The notes below the pieces were generated by a model. That model searched no databases. It had not been told where the DNA came from and saw only the letters and a program-made list of their open reading frames with translations. The translations under genes were made by a program, and so were the position numbers. From positions 1 through 5,439 of the forward strand of contig JAJQDF010000140.1 in NCBI GenBank assembly GCA_021202325.1: a stretch of DNA of 5,439 nt, in the 5' to 3' direction. Shown here in pieces: positions 1 through 3,505 of this stretch. Positions within the stretch are counted from its first letter, which is position 1, and every line of letters starts with the position of its first letter. The stretch comes from Clostridiales bacterium. GTDB taxonomy: Bacteria; Bacillota; Clostridia; Lachnospirales; Anaerotignaceae.

Positions 1-13
1 TTATATTCTCTCA

Positions 14-25
14 TGTTAATATAAG
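14..25 (+). promoter_or_regulatory. Candidate -10 region for the antisense antitoxin RNA
   Basis: Two overlapping -10 candidates are visible. TAATAT at 17-22 is preceded by TGT (14-16), giving an extended -10 pattern. TATAAG at 20-25 matches the TATAAT consensus at five of six bases. Either would start transcription near 29-33, at the left end of the long inverted repeat. The -35 element would lie outside the window, so the promoter cannot be confirmed here. Confidence 0.35.
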
Positions 26-29
26 GGTA

Positions 30-107
30 ACAAAGGGAACAACTTGGTTGTTTCGCCAAGACTAAATTTTTTAAACCGTCATGGTCGCAACATGGCGGTT
101 ATTTTTT
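30..107 (+). ncRNA. Putative antisense antitoxin RNA of a type I toxin-antitoxin pair
   Basis: This is a predicted plus-strand RNA of about 78 nt. It would start just after the candidate -10 at 14-25 and end in the T-run of the terminator at 74-107. It is fully antisense to the last codons and the 3' untranslated region of the minus-strand toxin message (CDS 99-173). This convergent, 3'-overlapping layout is that of the Bacillus subtilis TxpA/RatA and BsrG/SR4 pairs, where the antisense RNA pairs with the toxin mRNA, blocks toxin synthesis and promotes decay. A local hairpin is possible at 43-47/56-60 (CTTGG/CCAAG), followed by the terminator hairpin. The 3' end is well supported, the 5' end is approximate, and the function is inferred from position and structure only. 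It could instead be the tail of a transcript entering from outside the window. Confidence 0.5.
74..107 (+). terminator. Intrinsic terminator of the antisense RNA
   Basis: AACCGTCATG (74-83) pairs with CATGGCGGTT (91-100), giving 10 bp with one G-U pair and a 7-nt loop. A then six Ts (101-107) follow directly. On the minus strand the same stem is followed only by TTTAAAAAATTT, so it works best for plus-strand transcription. It overlaps the stop codon and last codons of the toxin gene, so the antisense RNA ends inside the toxin reading frame. Confidence 0.8.
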
Positions 108-173
108 GTTATACGCAGAAACTATAATATTAATAATAGTGAGTATTATCATTAATATCTCATATCCGGACAT
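99..173 (-). CDS. Putative holin-like type I toxin, 24-residue membrane peptide
   Basis: An ATG at 173-171 opens a 24-codon frame ending in TAA at 101-99. The peptide begins MSGYEILM, continues as an almost purely Ile/Leu/Val/Met segment (about residues 6-20, with a single Asn at 15) and ends SAYNKK. This plan of a short N-terminus with Tyr-Glu-x-Leu, one transmembrane helix and a Lys-rich end is that of the putative holin-like toxin family (TxpA/BsrG-like type I toxins), which insert into and damage the cell's own membrane. A strong ribosome binding site (AAAGGGGGTGG, 188-178) lies 4 nt upstream, with its GG(A)GG-like core about 7 nt from the ATG. The gene has a dedicated promoter (235-263), an antisense RNA over its 3' end, and a message whose ends can pair. 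The frame is very AT-rich, unlike rnr next to it. The family assignment rests on remembered patterns, not a search. The peptide is short, but the concurrence of signals makes chance unlikely. Confidence 0.75.
   Translation of the reverse strand: MSGYEILMIILTIINIIVSAYNKK
127..158. other. AT-rich hairpin within the toxin reading frame
   Basis: The arms are 127-138 and 144-158, with six plus six A-T pairs, a 3-nt bulge (150-152) and a 5-nt loop (139-143). It lies inside the toxin coding sequence and may simply follow from its Ile/Asn-rich codons. It could add structure to the message but has no T-run and is not a terminator. Confidence 0.4.
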
Positions 174-177
174 ATAA

Positions 178-199
178 CCACCCCCTTTCAAAAAGAGGG
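178..199 (-). promoter_or_regulatory. Toxin ribosome binding site with a sequestering hairpin
   Basis: Read on the minus strand, CCCTCT (199-194) can pair with AAAGGG (188-183), including one G-U pair, across a 5-nt loop. The 3' arm is the start of the Shine-Dalgarno sequence AAAGGGGGTGG, so folding would hide part of it. Occluded ribosome binding sites are a recurring feature of type I toxin mRNAs. The stem is short (about 6 bp), so strong repression by this hairpin alone is not assured. Confidence 0.5.
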
Positions 200-234
200 A
201 CGAAACAACCGCCGCTGTTCCCTTTGTCTGTTTG

Positions 235-263
235 ATTATATCACCTTTTTTGACATTATTCAA
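235..263 (-). promoter_or_regulatory. Promoter of the toxin gene
   Basis: On the minus strand, TTGAAT (263-258) is a -35 element and TATAAT (240-235) a perfect -10, with a spacer of exactly 17 nt. TGA directly before the -10 (243-241) makes it an extended -10. Transcription should start near 228, within a base or two of the outer end of the inverted repeat at 227. The toxin message would have a leader of about 55 nt. Confidence 0.75.
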
Positions 264-341
264 CATTTATCAGTATTTATTCCCACTTTGCAAAACCCCA
301 GCGACTTAAAACTTTATTAAAGCTCCTCATGCCGGTTTTTC

Positions 342-370
342 TTGTATTAAGCAAAACCTTTGTATATAAT
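342..370 (+). promoter_or_regulatory. Promoter of rnr
   Basis: TTGTAT (342-347) and a perfect TATAAT (365-370) are separated by 17 nt, predicting a start near 377 and a leader of about 30 nt. The promoter points away from the toxin promoter at 235-263. The stretch between the two (266-341) shows no gene, terminator or clear repeat. Confidence 0.7.
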
Positions 371-394
371 GTATTCATTCAACAAATCCTATTT

Positions 395-400
395 GGGAGG
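395..400 (+). promoter_or_regulatory. Ribosome binding site fixing the rnr start
   Basis: GGGAGG lies 7 nt before the ATG at 408. The frame stays open upstream to a TTG at 360, but that codon overlaps the promoter and has no ribosome binding site, so the ATG at 408 is preferred. Confidence 0.85.
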
Positions 401-407
401 TGTACCT

Positions 408-2546
408 ATGGATGAAATACTATTGGACAGAAAAAACAGAATAAAAGAATATATAAACAGCCCCGAATACATGCCCCTCAAACGCCATGAGCTAACCGTC
501 ATGCTGGATGTGCCGTCAAGCGATGTGCCTATTTTTAATTCCATTATCGACAGTTTGATTGCCGAGGACGAGGCGGTCGAAACCAAAAAGGGCAAAATAA
601 TGCCCGCCGCAAAGGCCAGCATATATCCCGGTGTTTTCACCGGCAACGCCAAGGGCTTCGGCTTTGTAAAGGTGGACGGCATGGACGGCGACATATTTAT
701 ACCGGCGGACCATGTGAATTCGGCCATGAATAAGGACAAGGTTCTTGTAAAGGTCAGGGAGAGCGCCCACGACAACATGCGTGCCGAAGGCGAGATTATC
801 CGCATAGTAGAAAAGGGCATAACCGACATTGTGGGAACATTTTCCGCCGTGAAGGGCTTCGGTTTCGTAATTCCCGATGACAAAAAGATTGGCATGGACA
901 TATACGTTCCCGAGGGCAAAACCAAGGGCGCGGTTTCCGGCCACAAGGTCGTGGTCAAAATTACAAAGCGTGCCACAGAGAAAAACAACCCCGAGGGCGT
1001 TATAACCGAAATTCTAGGCCATGCAGACGATCCCGGTGTGGACATACTTTCCATAATAAAGCAGTTCGACCTGCCGGAGGATTTCCCTGATGATGTTAAA
1101 AAACAGATTGAAAGCATTGATTCAGACAAAATTGACAAAACCGCAATAATCGGCCGAGAGGATTTCAGAAACGTTCAGACCGTAACAATAGACGGCGATG
1201 ATTCCAAGGATTTTGACGATGCGGTATCCGTAAAAAGGCTGGATAACGGAAACTACGAGCTTGGCGTTCACATTGCCGATGTCACAGAATATGTAACCGA
1301 AAATTCCCCTCTGGATCGTGAGGCGCTGAACCGTGCCACAAGCATTTACCTTGTGGATAGGGTTATTCCCATGCTTCCCCACAAGCTTTCCAACGGCATT
1401 TGTTCCCTGAATCCCAACGTAGACCGTCTGACGCTGAGTTGTATTATGGAGATAGACCATAAGGGCGATGTTGTCAGCCACAGAATTGTGAAAAGCGTTA
1501 TAAATTCCGACAGGCGAATGACATACAACATAGTGAACGAGATTTTGGAGAATGACAACACCGAGTACAAAGCCGAATATGCCGAGCTTTTGGGCATGTT
1601 CAACACAATGCTGGAGCTGAGGAACATACTTCTTGCCAAGCGTAAAAAACGAGGTTCGGTGAACTTCGACCTGCTGGAGAGCAAAATTGTGCTGAACTCC
1701 GACGGCGAGGTCACAGACATTCTCCCCTATGAGAGGAACACCGCCACAAGCATTATCGAGGAATTTATGCTGATATGCAACGAAACCGTGGCCGAGGATT
1801 ACTATTGGCAGGAACTGCCCTTTGTATACAGGAACCACGAATCGCCGGATGAGGAAAAAATAAAGAAGCTTTCTCAGTTTATTTATAATTTCGGCCACCG
1901 TTTCAAGGGAAAAATCGACGATGAGATTCATCCAAAGGCCATTTCTCAGCTTTTAGACAGCGTCAGCGGAAAGCCTGAGGAACACATAATCAGCAGAGTT
2001 GTTCTCAGAAGCATGAAGCAGGCCAAATATATGCCGGAAAATCTCGGACATTTTGGTCTTGCCGCCAAGTACTACTGCCATTTTACATCGCCCATAAGAC
2101 GGTACCCCGACCTGCAGATTCACCGCATTATTAAGGATACTCTGGACGGAAAAATGAACGAAAAGCGCATTGCCCACTACAACAAAATACTTGCCGATGT
2201 ATCCGAGCAAAGCTCCAAGCGTGAGCGGTTGGCGGAGGAAGCCGAGCGTGAAACCGACAAGGTTAAGCAGGTGGAATATATTTCAAAGCATATCGGCGAA
2301 ATATACGAGGGAATCATTTCCGGCGTCACCGGCTGGGGACTTTTTGTGGAGCTTGCCAACACCATAGAAGGAATGGTTGCGCTGACATCCCTCACCGACG
2401 ATTTCTATATTTATGACGAACAGCATATGTGCATAACCGGCGAGCATAACGGCAAAAAATACAGTCTCGGCGACACGGTAAAGGTCATTGTTGCTGATGC
2501 CGACATTGCCATGAGGACAATAGACTTCATGCTGTACAGAGAATAA
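408..2546 (+). CDS. rnr: Ribonuclease R (3'-5' exoribonuclease)
   Basis: The 712-residue product is a processive, hydrolytic 3'-5' exoribonuclease that degrades structured RNA in the cytoplasm and, in other bacteria, takes part in rRNA quality control and tmRNA-linked mRNA decay. Domains in order: an N-terminal helix-turn-helix-like region (about 8-65); two cold-shock domains (about 72-135 and 140-204, with AKGFGFVKVD and VKGFGFVIPD); the RNB catalytic domain (about 250-580); and a C-terminal S1 domain (about 630-710, EIYEGIISGVTGWGLFVEL). The metal-binding aspartates are in DGDDSKDFDD (D262, D268, D270, D271), and the RNB signature HFTSPIRRYPDLQIHR is at 558-573, so the enzyme looks intact. 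It lacks the long basic tail of E. coli RNase R and is somewhat shorter than B. subtilis RNase R, as is common in clostridia. The start is the ATG after GGGAGG. The gene appears monocistronic; smpB, its usual downstream partner, is absent here. Confidence 0.97.
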   Translation: MDEILLDRKNRIKEYINSPEYMPLKRHELTVMLDVPSSDVPIFNSIIDSLIAEDEAVETKKGKIMPAAKASIYPGVFTGNAKGFGFVKVDGMDGDIFIPADHVNSAMNKDKVLVKVRESAHDNMRAEGEIIRIVEKGITDIVGTFSAVKGFGFVIPDDKKIGMDIYVPEGKTKGAVSGHKVVVKITKRATEKNNPEGVITEILGHADDPGVDILSIIKQFDLPEDFPDDVKKQIESIDSDKIDKTAIIGREDFRNVQTVTIDGDDSKDFDDAVSVKRLDNGNYELGVHIADVTEYVTENSPLDREALNRATSIYLVDRVIPMLPHKLSNGICSLNPNVDRLTLSCIMEIDHKGDVVSHRIVKSVINSDRRMTYNIVNEILENDNTEYKAEYAELLGMFNTMLELRNILLAKRKKRGSVNFDLLESKIVLNSDGEVTDILPYERNTATSIIEEFMLICNETVAEDYYWQELPFVYRNHESPDEEKIKKLSQFIYNFGHRFKGKIDDEIHPKAISQLLDSVSGKPEEHIISRVVLRSMKQAKYMPENLGHFGLAAKYYCHFTSPIRRYPDLQIHRIIKDTLDGKMNEKRIAHYNKILADVSEQSSKRERLAEEAERETDKVKQVEYISKHIGEIYEGIISGVTGWGLFVELANTIEGMVALTSLTDDFYIYDEQHMCITGEHNGKKYSLGDTVKVIVADADIAMRTIDFMLYRE

Positions 2547-2568
2547 AAAGTCAATAGATAAATGCAAT

Positions 2569-2638
2569 AAAAAAGGAGTCCCCTTTCAAAAGCGAAAAAC
2601 CTTGATATTTCAGGCTTTTTCCGCAAAGAAAGGGACTC
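2569..2638 (-). terminator. Long hairpin terminator between the converging cupin and rnr genes
   Basis: GAGTCCCCTTTC (2576-2587) pairs with GAAAGGGACTC (2628-2638), with one C bulged. Inside it, 2592-2602 pairs with 2612-2624 with two bulged Cs. The internal loop is A-rich (4/3 nt) and the apical loop is 9 nt. On the minus strand the stem is followed by six Ts (2574-2569), so it is a good terminator for the antitoxin-cupin transcript. On the plus strand only TATATGTTTT follows, so it is a weaker terminator for rnr, though it may serve both. No other rnr terminator is visible. Confidence 0.8.
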
Positions 2639-2696
2639 TATATGTTTTAAAAAGTTGTGTACAATGACAGCCGAGCTGCATCTTAATGCGTAATGC

Positions 2697-3035
2697 TCAA
2701 GGCTTATAATCTTCCCTAATCGGCGTAAAGAACTCAAGAAATACAGTGTCCTCATCAAACCATGTGAACGTATGGGGTTCATTGGGCTCAATCTGCACCG
2801 TGTCGCCGGTCTTTATTACCATTTTCTCATCGCCAATCTGGAATGTGCCCTGTCCCTTTACAACATAGTCCACCTGTCTGTGGGGATGGGAATGGAGGGG
2901 GCCGCCCGGGCCCTTTGTGGATACAATCCTATTTAATGTATATGTATCGCCCGTATCGTCGTAGCAGAGCTTCTCCATTACGTTGTTGGGAGACAGCTGT
3001 ATGGGAGCAACGTCCTTAAGCTGATTAATTTTCAT
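2697..3035 (-). CDS. Small single-domain cupin protein
   Basis: The 112-residue product is a single beta-barrel cupin of unknown substrate, probably a cytoplasmic metal-binding protein. Cupin motif 1 is at 44-67 (GGPLHSHPHRQVDYVVKGQG). Its metal ligands are predicted as H48 and H50, with Q54 where many cupins have Glu. Motif 2 (GDTVQIEPNEPH, 77-88) supplies the fourth ligand, H88. There is no signal peptide, membrane segment or DNA-binding domain. The start is ATG 3035, with AAAGGG (3050-3045) 8 nt upstream. A GTG at 3044 in the same frame overlaps that ribosome binding site and is unlikely. The gene begins 31 nt after the RelB-like gene ends, with no terminator between, so the two are probably cotranscribed. 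Cupins this small act as isomerases, dioxygenases, lyases or sugar binders; the sequence does not decide among these. Confidence 0.9.
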   Translation of the reverse strand: MKINQLKDVAPIQLSPNNVMEKLCYDDTGDTYTLNRIVSTKGPGGPLHSHPHRQVDYVVKGQGTFQIGDEKMVIKTGDTVQIEPNEPHTFTWFDEDTVFLEFFTPIREDYKP

Positions 3036-3044
3036 ATAAATCAC

Positions 3045-3050
3045 CCTTTT
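3045..3050 (-). promoter_or_regulatory. Ribosome binding site of the cupin gene
   Basis: On the minus strand AAAGGG precedes the ATG at 3035 by TGATTTAT (8 nt). Its position rules against the in-frame GTG at 3044, which would follow it directly. Confidence 0.7.
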
Positions 3051-3066
3051 CTTATATATCTAAACA

Positions 3067-3390
3067 TTAGTTTTCCTTTATAATTATTTGTCTTGCCTCA
3101 TCTGCGGTCATATTTCCGACCTTTATATCCTTTAGCATCGCCAAATCATCAGCCGTCAGCATCCCTTCCATTTTTAATGCAGCATTCACCTCATCTATCA
3201 CCTCTGCCGGAGAATATGCCGGAGCAGCAACCTTCACGCTGAAGGGGATCCCGCCCTGAATTATAAGCTGCTTAAGTGCCATATTGATATATGTGGACAT
3301 ATTGAGCCCCAGTGCATCAAGAATATCGTTTGCTTCGGTTTTTACGCTCTTTGGAGTCCTTGCCTGTACCAAATCCATTGCTTCCATCAT
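3067..3390 (-). CDS. RelB/DinJ-like antitoxin with a VbhA-like C-terminal tail; no toxin alongside
   Basis: The 107-residue product has two parts. Residues 7-50 form a RelB/DinJ-type ribbon-helix-helix: a strand LVQARTP, a helix KSVKTEANDILDALGL, then NMSTYINMALKQLIIQGGIPF, whose GLNMST and GGIPF are typical of the family. This part should dimerise and bind DNA. The tail (60-107) contains EVNAALKMEG and GNMTADEARQIIIKEN, which resemble VbhA-type antitoxins that inhibit Fic AMP-transferases. The inhibitory motif there is [S/T]xxxE[G/N]; here it reads ALKMEG (71-76), with Ala in place of Ser/Thr. No RelE, YafQ or Fic toxin gene is in the window, and the next gene is a cupin. The ribosome binding site AAGGAGG (3402-3396) lies 5 nt before ATG 3390 and 8 nt before ATG 3387, so either Met may start the protein. 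GTG 3396 overlaps the site and is rejected. Autoregulation is likely (see the repeat at 3404-3434). The RelB half is secure; the tail assignment is inference. Confidence 0.85.
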   Translation of the reverse strand: MMEAMDLVQARTPKSVKTEANDILDALGLNMSTYINMALKQLIIQGGIPFSVKVAAPAYSPAEVIDEVNAALKMEGMLTADDLAMLKDIKVGNMTADEARQIIIKEN

Positions 3391-3395
3391 ATGCA

Positions 3396-3402
3396 CCTCC
3401 TT
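3396..3402 (-). promoter_or_regulatory. Ribosome binding site of the RelB-like gene
   Basis: AAGGAGG on the minus strand is a near-perfect anti-SD complement. It decides for the ATG at 3390 or 3387 and against GTG 3396, which overlaps it. Confidence 0.8.
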
Positions 3403-3403
3403 A

Positions 3404-3434
3404 TGTATATATATTATATTACATTATATATACA
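3404..3434. promoter_or_regulatory. Perfect 10-bp inverted repeat over the RelB-like promoter, candidate operator
   Basis: TGTATATATA (3404-3413) and TATATATACA (3425-3434) are exact inverted repeats with an 11-nt centre. The centre contains a third TGTA-type element (TGTAAT on the minus strand, 3423-3418). The repeat covers the -10 and most of the spacer of the promoter. RelB-family repressors bind TGTA-containing half-sites (TTGTAA in E. coli relBE), so this is a plausible autoregulatory operator. AT-rich DNA produces such repeats easily, so the case rests on the position and the TGTA ends. Confidence 0.5.
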
Positions 3435-3441
3435 GCGTCAA
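3413..3441 (-). promoter_or_regulatory. Promoter of the RelB-like gene and cupin
   Basis: On the minus strand TTGACG (3441-3436) and TATAAT (3418-3413) are 17 nt apart. The start would fall near 3406, leaving only a few bases before the ribosome binding site at 3402. A second TATAAT at 3428-3423 lies too close to the -35 to be used with it. Confidence 0.75.
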
Positions 3442-3463
3442 CCTTTTAAAACGGCCGATATAT

Positions 3464-3496
3464 AAAAAACACGCACGAAGTTTCTTCCGTGCGTGT
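3464..3496 (-). terminator. Intrinsic terminator of aspS
   Basis: ACACGCACG (minus strand, 3496-3488) pairs with CGTGCGTGT (3477-3469) across a 10-nt loop that can fold further (GAAG/CTTC). The last paired base begins a run of six Ts (3469-3464) read on the minus strand. It sits 9 nt past the aspS stop codon and separates aspS from the antitoxin-cupin unit. Confidence 0.9.
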
Positions 3497-3505
3497 ATAG
3501 TCTCT

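Larger units (their letters stand above)
30..227. repeat. Long-range inverted repeat bracketing the toxin gene (5'/3' pairing of the toxin mRNA)
   Basis: ACAAAGGGAACA (30-41) is perfectly complementary to TGTTCCCTTTGT (216-227), and GGTTGTTTCG (46-55) to CGAAACAACC (201-210). That gives 12 bp and 10 bp separated by a 4/5-nt internal loop, with about 145 nt between the arms. The outer edge at 227 coincides with the start site predicted from the toxin promoter, so in the minus-strand message the extreme 5' end would pair with the 3' region. Such long-distance 5'-3' interactions are known from type I toxin mRNAs such as hok, aapA1 and bsrG, where they keep the full-length message untranslated. 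No convincing target-site duplication flanks the arms, which argues against a transposon-like element. Confidence 0.75.

Noticed and set aside
19..241. Further pairing of ATATAA (19-24) with TTATAT (236-241), extending the inverted repeat, as if a 233-bp mobile element or one large plus-strand RNA
   Set aside because: TTATAT at 236-241 is part of the toxin promoter -10, so it would not be in the toxin transcript. No target-site duplication flanks the repeat, and the plus-strand terminator at 74-107 would stop a larger RNA.
250..279. Plus-strand TTGACA (250-255) with TATTTA (274-279) as a second rnr promoter
   Set aside because: The -10 is poor (three of six) and the spacer is 18 nt. The promoter at 342-370 is better and close to the gene.
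1122..1931. A 269-codon open frame antisense to rnr
   Set aside because: It lies wholly opposite the conserved RNB domain of RNase R, lacks a ribosome binding site and resembles no family I know.
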